Part shown: positions 47,243-58,211 of the stretch, in pieces | How the letters are laid out: each line of letters begins with the position of its first letter | Numbering within the stretch: position 1 is the first letter of the stretch | Assembly: GCA_039881045.1 (NCBI GenBank) | Contig: JAYWVB010000004.1 | Coordinates: 868,001 to 932,000, forward strand | Length of the DNA: 64,000 nt | Direction: 5' to 3' | DNA from: Chaetomium olivaceum | Lineage: Eukaryota; Ascomycota; Sordariomycetes; Sordariales; Chaetomiaceae | Program-made: the position numbers and the translations under genes | The notes under the pieces: model-generated | Database searches by the model: none | The model's input: the letters and a program-made list of their open reading frames with translations, nothing else | What the model was told of the DNA's origin: nothing

Positions 47243-48869
47243 TCACGGCGCAGCCATCTTCATCTTGACCATGGCCATCTCAGTACTCTTCGCCCACGCG
47301 CCATCCGGCTTCTGGCGATAGCACATGAGCTTGCCCTCATCACCGACGCTGCCCAAGATCTGGCCATCATCGTCAAACCCAACGCGCCACACGGGGGTGC
47401 GGTGGCAGTCGAGGCGCGAGATCTCGGTCATGACATGGCGGATCTGCCCGGGCTGGCCGGCCGGTCCGCGCCGCTCCATGTTGCCGCGGCTCTGGTCCAG
47501 CCCCGCGCGGATCCCCGACGCCGACATCAGCGAGGCGCGGGACACGTTGGTGGTGGTAGTGGGGTGGTGTCTTCGCCGTCTAGGCGCCGCCGCGCGCCGT
47601 GTTTCTTGACCCGCCCCGCCGCCCACCTCCCGCCTTCGTGCTCCTCGCCGTCCGAGTGGGGCTCTTCCCCCCCAGGCGGGCGCAGGGCGTCGAGACGAAA
47701 GACGCGCACCCAGCCGTCCTGACACGCAGTGGCAATGATGTCATAACCCCTAATATTCCCAGGCGCCCACGCTACATCCCGCACCAAACCGTGGTGCAAG
47801 CCCGGGCCGAGCTCGGCGGCGAGGTAGAAGCCCTTCCAGGCGGCGGCGACGCCGAGGGAGGAGCGAATGGTGTCGCGGGTGCGGTAGACGCGCACGCGGT
47901 CCATGACGGCCACCACCAGCCCCAGCGCGTCCGACGGCACGCCGGCCCCGAGCGCCGTGTAGCACACCTCTGGGTTCGGGTCAAACCGTACCTTGAACGA
48001 TGTCTCCTCGCCGCGTGTGGTTATGGGACGTGCTTTTGCGCCGGTGTGGTCATCGGGTCCTGTTGTTGTCGCTGCCGGGATGGTTGAAAGCTCGTCGAGC
48101 AGTGTGAAGGCGGCGAGGTTCTCGACCCGGTCGTTCTCGTAGACGGTTAGGCCGCCGTCGGCGGAGAGTAGGGCGAGGTAGGTGGTGCGGCTGTCGTCGA
48201 GGTGCTTGAGGGAGAAGGAGCGGTAGGGGGAGCGGGCATTGCGGGTTTCGAAGGCGGGCTTGGCGGCGGCGACGGTTGTACCTGACCCGGCGGAGGCGGC
48301 AGTGGTGTTGTCTGCGTAGGCGGAGGAGGACGGGGGCGGTGCTGGGGGCGCGGGGCTGCCGAAGCCGGTTGCTGGTGGTTGGTTGGCGTGGAGGTGTGGG
48401 GAGCGCGAGGGGATGGTGATGAGGGGCCCATTACGGGTGGACTCGGCGAAGCGGCGGCCGGGGGCGGCGGAGGGATCTTCGGCCCAGAGCTTGAAGCGGC
48501 CCTCGATGCCGAGCGAGGCGAGGAGGTTGGGATAGATGGTTGTCGGGAGCCATTGCAGCTAGGAGGAGAGAAGGGGCCAGTGTTAGTGTGAAATTGGGAC
48601 GGACACCTAAAACCCGGGCAGATAAAAATTACCTCTAGGATCTCGCTTGCATGGGCACCCCAAGTATCGCACAATCGCCAGGAGCCGTCCTTGTGGCGGT
48701 TGAAGACGCGAATCTTGCCATCGACAGACCCCGTCGCGCATCGGTCGCCGTGGCCATTGAAGGCAACAGCCTGCACGAGGTCCTGGTGGCCGTGCTTGAG
48801 GATGGTCTCAAAGCTCGGGCGGTCGTCGGCTGTTGGCGGGTCTGCCAGAAACGCAGCCGCTTTCGACAT
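47243..48869 (-). CDS. SEH1: nucleoporin Seh1 (WD40 beta-propeller)
   Basis: Seh1 is a WD40 protein of the Y-complex of the nuclear pore and of the SEA/GATOR2 complex at the vacuole. Exons 48869-48633 and 48558-47243 meet in phase 0 at HASEILE / LQWLPTT. Repeats are visible from HQDLVQAVAFNGHGDRCATG and SVDGKIRVFN, through NLLASLGIEGRFKLW, DVAWAPGNIRGYDIIATACQ and GWVRVFRLDAL, to HRTPVWRVGFDDDGQILGSV at the end. A Pro/Ala/Ser-rich insert (GFGSPAPPAPPPSSSAYADN) makes it long, about 517 residues. The frame breaks once at the G-run 47561-47564: one more base joins the DGEDTTP side to TTTNVSRASLMSASGIRAG. Everything after that, including the last blade, lies in the second frame. It diverges from the GH93 gene. 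Confidence 0.9.
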
Positions 48870-49631
48870 GCGGTGGTGAGTGGAGGTATGGGAAGTTGTG
48901 ATTTCGGGGTGTGTTGATGCGCAGCACAGTGTGTGGAGGTTCCATGGATGTTGCGAATGGTGGGTGAGAACCCCGGATTAGAGGGGCCGTTCCAGGGTTC
49001 CAGTGGGGGTTGCAGCACTGACGTCGGCATTTACTGGTGGAAACAACCGGGGCGATACTGCTCGCTCTTGGCTCCATCAACGACCGAGCACTTGCCGAGC
49101 ACCAAACACCAAGAAATTATCCACCATAGATGTTGCAATTGGTGCGCATCCGGGACTCGACCGTTGTCCAGCCACGCGGAAACTTCGATTAGTGGATCTT
49201 GAGGCTAACCAGGTTCATGGAATACTGCCGACGTGTCTAGGCGTGCTAGGCATGTTGGGGTTCTCATCGGAAGAGCGGAGGTTTGACCTGTTCGGCACGC
49301 CATGATGCACTACGAAGCACCACTAGGCAATTGGATGACGCCGTCAAGCCCGATTGAAGAACACTGCAGAAGCTAGGGCGGATACGCAGGTACAGATTAC
49401 CCAATTCTTGTAGCCGCACCAATCGTTGCCATTGGGGTTACCGACCACGAGGAGCTTCCCCAGATCGTGACATTCACCACGGCAAGTTCCGGTAACTGGC
49501 GATGGTGGGTGAGGCTGAGGCGCTGAGGTAGTAGTCAAATGTCCATATAAGTAGCTCGCTCGAGCCTGTCGTGACGTGAAGATGTAAGTGTCGAGGTAGG
49601 CTAGGTGAATTCAACCACCCAAACCACCAAG
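48870..49631. promoter_or_regulatory. divergent promoter of SEH1 and the GH93-like gene
   Basis: A 762-base interval between two starts that point away from each other. I see no exon or tRNA in it and no motif that I can assign with confidence. Confidence 0.5.
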
Positions 49632-50900
49632 ATGAAGTGGTCCACGCTCGTCGTTTCTCTCCTCCCGCTGGTCTCGGCTGCTCCCAAGCAGAAGGCACCC
49701 GAGACCTTCACCGAGCGCGTCGTCTTCACGCCCCCGGACAACTACACCGACCCTCGCGTGCTGTACGCCCGCACGGCACAGTTCGAAGATGGCACCCTCC
49801 TAGCAACATGGGAGAACTACAGCCCTGAGCCGCCCCCGGTCTACTTCCCCATCTTCCGGTCTACCGACAACGGCTACAGCTGGAAGGAGATCTCGCGTGT
49901 CCAGGACACCGCCAACGGCCTAGGTAAGTCTCGCTCTCTCGCGCAACACCACACCACACCACACCACACCACACCCCCGTAACAACCAAAACCTAACACC
50001 CCCCTCCCTCCAGGCCTCCGCTACCAACCCTTCCTGCACATCCTCACCTCCCCCCTGGGCTCCTTCCCCAAAGACACGGTCCTCCTCGCAGGCAGCTCCA
50101 TCCCCACCAACCTCGCCACCACGCAAATCGACCTGTACGCCTCGACCGACCGCGGCCTGACCTGGACCTTCGTCTCGCACATCGCGGCCGGCGGCGAAGC
50201 CATCCCCAACAACGACAAGACGCCCGTGTGGGAGCCCTTCCTCTTCCGGTCGGGCCCCTCCTCGCTCATCTGCTTCTACTCGGACCAGCGGCAGAACGAG
50301 ACCTACGGGCAGAAGATGGTGCACCAGACCAGCACCGACCCGGAGCTGCGGAGCTGGGGCCCCGTGGTGGACGACGTCACGTCGCCGGTGTACACGGACC
50401 GGCCGGGGATGCCGACGGTGGCGGGGCTGCCGAACGGCAAGTTCATCATGACGTACGAGCACGGCGGGAGCGCCGTGCTGCCCGGGTACCAGTTCGCGGT
50501 GCACTACAAGCTGGCGACGGACCCCGAGAAGTTTGGCGAGGCCGTCGGGGTGCCGCTGCGTACCACAGAGGGCCAGATCCCGACGGGGTCGCCGTATGTG
50601 GTTTGGAGTGCCGCGGGGGGTGTCAATGGGACGATTATCGCGGGCGCGCATAGCTCGGGGGATGTTTTTGTGAATACGGGGCTGGGCGAGCCGGGCTCGG
50701 AGTGGCGGCGGGTGGTGACGGGGGTGGATAATGCGTATACGAGGCATTTGAGGGTTTTGAATGGGGGTCGGAAGGGTAAGGGCAAGGGGAAGAGTGGGAA
50801 GGGTGGTGCGGAACAGTTGTTGATTATGGGGGCTGGTCAGCTGCCGCCGAGCACGACGAATAAGGTGACGGTGAGTGTGATGGATATTGGGGATTGGTAA
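49632..50900 (+). CDS. secreted GH93-like exo-arabinanase (BNR/sialidase-fold)
   Basis: Family GH93 enzymes release arabinobiose from the ends of alpha-1,5-arabinan, a pectin side chain, outside the cell. Exons 49632-49923 and 50014-50900 encode 392 residues without a break. The start at MKWSTLVVSLLPLVSA gives a clear signal peptide; the in-frame ATG 27 bases earlier would put polar residues in front of it. The mature protein has family-like blocks: RVLYARTAQFEDGTLLATWE, NGLGLRYQPFLHIL, LLAGSSIPTNL, TQIDLYASTDRGLTWTFVSH, HIAAGGEAIPNN and TDRPGMPTVAGLPNGKFIMT. STDNGYSW and STDRGLTW are BNR/Asp-box repeats. A Lys/Gly-rich insert (GGRKGKGKGKSGKGG) near the end is unusual. A general BNR-repeat exo-glycosidase is the alternative name. 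Confidence 0.85.
49946..49975 (+). repeat. ACACC pentanucleotide repeat in an intron
   Basis: Six perfect ACACC units inside the only intron of the GH93-like gene. Confidence 0.9.
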
Positions 50901-51090
50901 AGTGGATGATGGACGGGGCAGATAGATAGAGGTGACCTTGTTGGTCTTCTAAGAAAAACGGAAGTGCATACATACCAACCGAGATGCAAGGAACTCGTCT
51001 CAACTTCACAACTGGCTGCAGAGAAACCCCTGGTATTGAAATCTACATCCAGCCCAACCCACCCATCTATCTAAACTTCTAAAGCCCACA

Positions 51091-52543
51091 CTAGTGTATA
51101 CTCCAATTATCCTCCATAAACACCAACCTCGCCAGCGAATGCCTCACAAACAGCCCCAACACGCCCACCGCCACCTGCGCAGCCGTAATCTCCGCCGCCA
51201 GACGGTCCTCCCTTAACGGGCCCCTCCACACCAGCCACAGATTCAACAGCGTGAAATTGCTCGTCTCCACAAACCGCCCCTCGCCATCCAGCACCACCCT
51301 CAACAACCGCAGCTTCCCCAACAGCCGCAACCCCCACGCCACCGGCGCCCGCGGCTGGCGCGTCTCGGACCACGGCGTGACGCTCGGCTCGAGCAGCCCC
51401 GAGCGGGCGTTGAAGCGGGGCAGGCGGTGGCGGGGGCAGGGGACAAGCCCAAACAGCTGCGGGGCCGAGTAGACAAAGTTGAAGATCTGCGGGAGCAGCA
51501 GCAGGATGAGCGTCTTGCTGAAGTGGCCGAGGATGCTGACGACCACAAAGACCATGCCGGCGAAGTAGCAGTAGGTGTCGCCGACGAACACCCGCGCCGG
51601 GTACCAGTTGTGGTAGAGCAGGGCAAACGACACGCCGAGGAAGGGGAGCAGGAAGGAGAGCGAGAAGAGGTGGGAGTCGGTGGCCGGGTGCGGGTAGGGG
51701 GTGAGTAGGTAGAGGGCGTCGTTGAGGGCGAGGAGGGCGGCGATGACGATGGACTGGGTCACTTCGATGCCGTTGATGCCGGCGAGGATGTTGATGCTGT
51801 TGGGGGAAAGATGGCCACGGCCGCCATGTAGACGTAGTAGAGGGCACCGAGGTCGACGAGCTGGCCGAGGTAGGGCTGGAGGTGGATCGGCACGACGATG
51901 GAGGTCACGCCGAAGTCGACGCGGTAGACAACCAGAAGAGGGATGGCGGCGAAGGCGGGGATGAAGAACTTGTGGCGCCAGCGGATGTCGAAGAGGTCGT
52001 CGGCTAGGCCGAGGGAGGCGATGGTGTGTAGTGAGACGATGGCGGAGAGGTAGGACGAAAGCTGCAAACTGGCTGTTAGTGACCGCCGTCTTGCATGTGA
52101 TGCCACCTAAACACAGAGTAACTCACCTTGCTATGAGGGAACCGGTGCAAAAACCGGCCCTCCTGCACATGCTCGACCTGCAGCACCACATCCCTATTCC
52201 CGCCTCCGCTTGTCGCCGCAACTACATCTTTGTAAAAGGCAAAGGGCACAAATATGATCATGGCGAACAGATAGACGGATGCGCACACGGCGCCCATGCA
52301 CTCGGGGATCTCTCGGCGGTTGTGCTTGCTCAGGTCGGCGCCTTTGAAACCAGCCTTGATGAATGCCGGGCCGAGCCAGCGGATGAGGGCGAAGGTGGCG
52401 CTGAAAGCCAGCCCACTGAGGGCCAGCGACACGATGAGAGGCTTGTCATCGCCCTCAAAGACGTTGGCGAGGACAGCGACACAGGCGGCCGAGAGGGTTA
52501 GGAGACTGAGAGACTCGGTGCGGGAGAGCGAGGACGATGTCAT
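51091..52543 (-). CDS. ALG7: UDP-GlcNAc:dolichyl-phosphate GlcNAc-1-phosphate transferase (Alg7)
   Basis: Alg7 is the ER membrane enzyme that makes GlcNAc-PP-dolichol, the first committed step of N-glycan precursor synthesis and the target of tunicamycin. Exons 52543-52127 and 52061-51091 meet in phase 0 at HSK / LSSYLSAIV; about 462 residues. Many hydrophobic spans are seen. Family motifs include GFKGADLSKHNRREIPECMG, SLGLADDLFDIRWRHKFFIP, NSINILAGINGIEV and NWYPARVFVGDTYCYFAGM. LPQIFNFVYSAPQLFGLVPC and HRLPRFNARSGLL follow. The frame breaks once at the G-run 51802-51806, exactly before NSINILAGING; one added base repairs it. Since the enzyme is essential, a real null is unlikely. It converges on the GH93-like gene with only 190 bases between stops. 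Confidence 0.93.
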
Positions 52544-53032
52544 GGTGGGCTACCACCGGTCACGGCACGGGGGGCACAAAAAGCCAAATCCAGTTGAGCA
52601 TGCGTGTGTGCGGCGAGTGCCGCTGCCCCACGCTTTGCGATACTGTGCAGTGTCGTGTAAGAATTGGATCTTTCGGTCGAATTGTTCGATGCTTCTTGAC
52701 AGATTTCCGGATGACGAAATGTCAAAACACGCTTGCAAGGGTCCTATACTGGGGACCACTGGGGCCCCACTGCTGCTGTGCCGTTTCAATGCGACGGAAT
52801 GGCCCGATTGGATGGAAATCCAGGGGTCAACCGAACCCCTTGAAAGCGGCACCCAGCAAGCGAGAAGCCCGAAACAGGCGCTGTGAGCCCGCCAACTTGA
52901 CCGTCTGAGGAATCTTTCAACACAACATGAGACCGCTAAAATGGCCCCCAAAAATGGACGCATCGGGCAGATGCAATATAATTGGTGAGCTTGTACGACT
53001 GACGTCGAAAAAAGAAAACTTCAAAAAGTGAC
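52544..53032. promoter_or_regulatory. ALG7 upstream region
   Basis: This holds the ALG7 promoter and, at the right end, the polymerase III terminator of tRNA-Glu (T5 on the minus strand at 53023-53027). Open frames on both strands lack motifs. No gene is supported. Confidence 0.5.
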
Positions 53033-53122
53033 TCGGATACCGGGAGTCGAACCCGGGGCTGTTGAGAGAGCAGTCACTCCTGAGGAGTGAGAGTCAACGA
53101 TGTTACCGCTACACCATACCCG
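53033..53122 (-). tRNA. tRNA-Glu (CTC anticodon), intron-containing
   Basis: Acceptor strands CGGGTAT and GTATCCG pair with G-U closures. TGGTGTAGCGGTAACATC is the D-arm with the A box, and CCCCGGGTTCGACTCCCGG contains the T-arm and B box. The anticodon stem GTTGA/TCAAC encloses CTCTCA, giving CTC at positions 34-36. About 21 bases of intron follow position 37; with the anticodon side they form the strong hairpin CACTCC-TCA-GGAGTG. A T5 stop lies six bases after the gene. It is a normal, probably functional tRNA. Confidence 0.93.
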
Positions 53123-54955
53123 ATTGAATCGTGTGTGGTTCCGATTTGTTGCAACGGAGAGCGCAACAGCGAGCTTGCATACCTCCTCCGGCCGTGATCG
53201 TCCACGCTCTCGTCTTTCGTTTCCTTGCTCGCACGCTCGACATCAACCCTGACCACAACACAACCCCACCAATCTTGCTGCCGGGTATCCGGGGCGTTTC
53301 CTATTTACGAACAAAAGAGGGAGGCTGTCATACTGTGTCGTCGTCCCATCTTCGTATCCCGAAAAATCCAAGCATCTCACCCACCTTCCTGGACCAACAA
53401 CGGCCCCAGTCGAGTGAGGGACAGCCGGCTTGGCAGGCTTTTTTATTGTGCTGCCTAGCTAGTCTGATCTTATCTGAGAAGATCTGGGGAGGAACCGGTC
53501 CAATGGCGGCATCTTCTGACGCTGGAGGGGGGTCTCGTCAGAACCTAATCCGTCTTCTCTCGCTTGAGCTTCCGATTCTAGAACCGGGGTTGGAAGGGAA
53601 CAGAAGGCCCAGGAGGCCCCCTCGGCCCTACGAGGGGTTCCCGACTGGATAGTCTGGATGACGAGCTCTCAGCCAAGGTCCGGGATCGACGTTGAGGTAT
53701 TTCTCTAGTAAAAGAGGGGGGGAGCTTGAGGTATCATCGTGCATTCTGCAGATCGGTATTTGTCATTGTCGTTATGTAGTGTAGTCTGTGTCGTCTACTT
53801 CCGTCATATCTCTACGGGTTCTTGTTTGGAAGTTGCCGAACAAGGTAAGGTTTCCAAGTTGGATGTAGAAGAACGAACTGAGCAAGAGGAGACACTTCGA
53901 TGGAATCTTATTGGTTGGCTAGTCCCTGGAAGAGCCACTCTAACTCAACCCTGGACTCCTGGGAGTGATAAATCGGCTACGCCGCCCAGGTCAAACACAA
54001 GCAAAACCCAAGTAAGAAAGCGTTATTCAGCGCCGTGAGACGGGCCACGGGCCACATGCCACATGGAAAGAGCCAAAGAAAAAGAACTCCACGTCCGAAG
54101 TGCAAAGTGCAAGAACGAAAGAGGGCACCAGGCAACAACATTTTGACACACTAAAATTAGCGGAGTAAGTTCCCCGAACAGGGCTACGCTTAGTCACTGC
54201 ATTGAGTGCAATTGGGAAGGCATGGAAGGCAGCCTTTTCTTGCACCTGTACTTGCAGCCGATTCGTCGATTTTGGTAGTCTTTTGCAGACTTGGGTTCGG
54301 TCGAGCACCCGCAACAAAGAGCAAGTCGACCGATTTACGGTCAAGGCCGTCAGAACCGTCAGGACCGTCAGGCTGGCATGCATTGGAAGGGAGGGCATGC
54401 GCCGAGTATCTTTCCCTTTCCAGACTTGTTTTTCTCTTTCTCTGTGCGGCGGGGGCGAAGTGTCCCACTGCTGTCCCACTGTTCCCCTGTTCGGTCCATG
54501 ACCATTGACCACCAAGTTCGTCAACTGACACAGAGCTGGCACAAACTGACACGCAACGCGCCCTAACCTTGCCCGGCGTCGCCCTCTTGGCCCTTTCGTT
54601 AAAGTGATTAAGGTGATGACGGGCTGATGGGGTTCAATGGAGCCCGTGTGGCCCAGGCGGTGAACACTTACATGATGCTGGATGAAAATAGTCGGGGCCC
54701 GGAGGGGGGTGGCCAACCCGCCTTGCCGCCCTCCCGGAAAGGGACATGGACCCTATCTTGATGCAGCCGGGGATCGTGTTGTCCACATCTGCTGCAGTGC
54801 TGCCGAGTTCAATATGAATATGCGAGGCCAGAATAAAATCTGCCCACACGTCCCTCGCCCTCACCAACCAGTCAGTCGTACCGTTATACGAACGAACAAC
54901 TTGCCCCTGACTGTCGATCCCGTTGTGGTTGGTATCCCGAGCCGTCGACGACACC
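53123..54955. promoter_or_regulatory. long upstream region of the Zn2Cys6 gene
   Basis: A 1.8 kb interval between tRNA-Glu and the transcription-factor start. A 9-base unit CCGTCAGRA recurs three times near 54347-54375. Open frames of up to 229 codons occur but show no motif. No gene is supported. Confidence 0.5.
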
Positions 54956-57253
54956 ATGTCCCACCACTCCTCCTCTAACCGCTCGAGTCTTGAGCCGAGC
55001 AGCAACCCGTCCAGCCCATCACCATCCCCCGCTGGCACGCCACCAGACCCGCCGAGGAAACGCACGAGGGCTAGCAAGCCCAAGGTACGAACCGGTTGCA
55101 TCACATGGTAAGCTTCGGCCTCTCGTCTTCCCGTATCGGTGACACTGATCACTAACGCTGTGTTTCTCAGCAAGTGAGTAGTAGTCACCACGAACCGTCC
55201 AACGGCGGCAAGGCAAGACCAGGTTCACTAATCAGTCCCCAGAATTCGACGAGTAAAATGTGACGAAGGGAAACCCGCCTGTCTCCGATGCACCTCGACC
55301 GGAAGGACATGTGACGGTTACGACAAAGCCGCCCTTGCCCGGTACCGCTCGCCAGATCCGAACCAGACGGCGGAGCGAGCAAGGGCCGAGTTTGTGAGGG
55401 CATGCGAGTGGAATGAGACCCTCCGGTCCATGCGACGGATCGAGGCCGACATCGATGGGACCGAAACGGAGAAGCGGCTATTTGCACGTTTCCGGTCTGC
55501 CACGGCCGACGGGGTTGCCGCACACCTCTGCAACTTTGCAGCCTTCTGGCGGAGGTTGAGTCCATCGACCGGGTGCCAGGACGACGCCGTGAAACATGCC
55601 GTGATAGCCTTGGCCGCCGCCTACCAGCTTTTCCAACACCCAGACGAGCCGGTCATCGATGGCTTCGCACGTGGAGATCTCGAAGTCTTCACCATCCAGC
55701 AGTACAGCCGGTCCATTGAGCGGTTGCAAAACCATGCCGGTTCCTCGAGCCCGGAGAGCCTCCGCTTGACACTCGTCTGCTGTCTAGCCTTCATCTCACT
55801 TGAGACACTGCGCGGGAACCACGAGGTAGCCGTCACCCACCTCACCAATGGCCTGCGTATTTTGCAATCACTCCCCGATTCCACCTTTGACTGCGTCGCC
55901 GATGGCTCCATATTTGCCTGGCCATCGACTCGGGACTCGCTCCACATGTCCGACATCGTCCAGCTCTTCGCCCGGTTCGAGCTCTCGGCCTGCTTTTTCA
56001 CTCACGGCATCCAACCCGTCATCTCGACGCGCGGGTACCTCACCCGCCGCTTCGACGACGGTTCCAGCTACAACCTCTTCCACGACGTGCCCCACGCCCA
56101 CATGGCCATGTCCTGCTTCCAGCACGACGTCGTAGCCCGGCTGCACGAGATCACCGCAGCCGCAGCTGCAGGGGACGAGTCCTCGGCCATATTCTGGTCC
56201 GACCCTGCCCAGCAGCGCATCCAAGCCTGCCTTCTCGCCCGCAGCGCGCGTCTCGGCGCGCTGATCGCCGACTTCTTCTCCCCGCTGCGCTTCGGCATGC
56301 CCGACCCCACCAGCCCCGAGCTCGCCAGCCTGTACCTCACCCTCATGCACTTCCACAGCGCCCAGTTCCTCATCGCCAACACCGCCGGCGGCAGCGGCGT
56401 CTTCACCACCCCCACCCCGCCGCCGACCCTCGACCCCTTCCTCCAACCCTTCCACCACCACCACCACCACCACCACCAACAACAACAACACCACCACCAC
56501 CACAACCACACACCCCCCTTCTCAACAACCCCACCCTCCTTCACGCCACCAACCGCCTTCCCACCCCAACCCCAACCCCTGATGAACCCAGACCCAACCC
56601 TCCTCCCCACAATCCTGCACCTCGCCTCGCGCCTCGCCGTCCTCACCCCGGACACCCCCGCCCCGCCCCTAACCCCCACCGCCGACGCTCACACCCACCT
56701 CCTGGCGCCCCTCTACCTGGTGGCCACCCACACCCCCGACCCAGACACGCGCGCAGCGGCTGCGGCGTTGCTGGCGGATGCGTTGCATCGCGGCGGGTTG
56801 GCGGAGCTGGCTGGGCTGGCTGGGACTGGGGCTGGGGTTGGGGTTGGGGGTGAGGTGGTGGAGCAGAGGGGCCGGGGCCGGGGCAGGGGGAGGGGGAGTC
56901 CTCGGGGAGGGCAGATGGGGCTGAGGAATGGGATGGAGATGGGGTTGGGGCTGGGGTTAGGGATCGATTTGGATTTGGGGCTGGAGGCGGCGCACCGGGC
57001 GCAGAGGACGTTGAGTGTGGTGGGGAGGGTGGTGGCCGGGGAGAGGGAGAGGGGGAGGGGGGTGATGGGTGGGAGTAGTAGTGGTGGTAGTAGTAGTGGT
57101 GTTGGTGGGATGTTATTGTCGTCGGGGTTGTTGTCGTCGTCGTCGTCGTCGTCGTCGTCGGTTGAGGTGCCGCGGGCGTTGATGGGCGCGGGGTGTCTCC
57201 CTGCGTTGTGGGATGGGTTGGTTGCTGCTGCTGCTGCTTCTTCTGCTTTATAA
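54956..57253 (+). CDS. Zn2Cys6 fungal transcription factor
   Basis: A nuclear DNA-binding regulator of the fungal zinc-cluster class. Exons 54956-55107, 55171-55173 and 55243-57253 give 721 residues. The cluster has Cys at 48, 51, 58, 65, 68 and 75 (spacing 2-6-6-2-6) within GCITCKIRRVKCDEGKPACL and RCTSTGRTC. Codons for Cys51 and Lys52 are split over three exons; the middle exon is only CAA. Skipping it gives TGA, so it is needed. A Ser/Pro-rich N-terminus with a basic stretch (RKRTRASKPK) precedes the cluster. The middle region (CCLAFISLETLRGNHEVAVT) resembles the fungal-specific domain of this class. After about residue 500 the protein has His- and Gln-runs, then Gly/Arg- and Ser-rich low-complexity sequence to the end, which may be partly disordered. 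Target genes are unknown. Confidence 0.9.
56450..56508 (+). repeat. CCA/CAA repeats coding for His and Gln runs
   Basis: A CAC/CCA-type repeat in frame gives about eight His, then four Gln, then five His in the transcription factor. Confidence 0.9.
57118..57160 (+). repeat. GTC/TCG repeat coding for poly-Ser
   Basis: A near-perfect TCG repeat in frame near the end of the transcription factor, coding for about nine Ser. Confidence 0.85.
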
Positions 57254-58211
57254 GTGGGTGGGTGAGCGAGTGAGTTGGTGTGTACAGATCTGTATGCGAA
57301 TGGTATGCCGGGTTGGGTTGGCTGATTTGGTGACTGGTTTGGGCGGGTTTGTTGAATTATATAGCATCAAAGGTTAGCATTGCATTGGATAGGACGGTTT
57401 GGGATGGGATAGGACGGTATGCATAAGATGGGATGGATGGCTCAGGAAACCTAGTTCAGAATGCATGCATGGCGAGGGGACAATGAAGGGTTTAACATAG
57501 GCGATAGTTGTAGAAATTTAAGAAAGTGTATTCATGATTGCCTGGAAGTCTGAATTTCGCAATTGCTCGGTCTTGATGAAACGGGTGGCCAGGCCACTGT
57601 ATTTGATACTCTGGATGTACTCGGTAGGCAACACCATGACAGGGGCTCGGCGGGTATCTGAGGGGGTGGCTTGGTGGGTATGGAACTTGGGCGCGGCGTT
57701 TCGCTTCATCTGGATCTGGACTTACACAGCCCCTTCCCCTCCATCCAGACTCAACTCAACCACTGCAGCCTATAGAGACAGCGAGATAACCCCGCTGAAT
57801 CCTGAGAACCACCAAACACCTCTTCCTGTAAGCTAAACTCTCGCTTGTATTCCCGATCGGCTCCTTGGACGAGTTCAAAGCATCCAGGATTGGCACGTCT
57901 CATCCGATGGCAGGCGGCGTAATCATGTCCATCAATAACTACCGCAATACTAAGGGGTATTCCGCTCGCTCTTCATCAAAACACATCCGTAATGAGCAAC
58001 AGCAACACAACGCGCTGACGGACAACCGAGATGACCAAAAGAAAGAAAGAAAAATAAAAATTGTCCGATGCAACCCATCCATCCACTCATAGCAAGCACT
58101 CTTGGCCTCGTTATCCCTTTTTGCGCCTCTTCACATGAGCCATGATCCCGCCCGCCAACCCAGTACTACTTCCCCATACCAGGAAAGACACCTCCACACT
58201 GGCAATCAGTC
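57254..58211. other. convergent 3' intergenic region
   Basis: The transcription factor and the F-box gene end towards each other. A 12-base unit GGATAGGACGGT occurs twice between 57387 and 57419. Small open frames have no support. Confidence 0.5.

Noticed and set aside
54027..54716. 229-codon minus-strand open frame before the Zn2Cys6 gene
   Set aside because: No motif; ends in the promoter area and lacks splice or start context.
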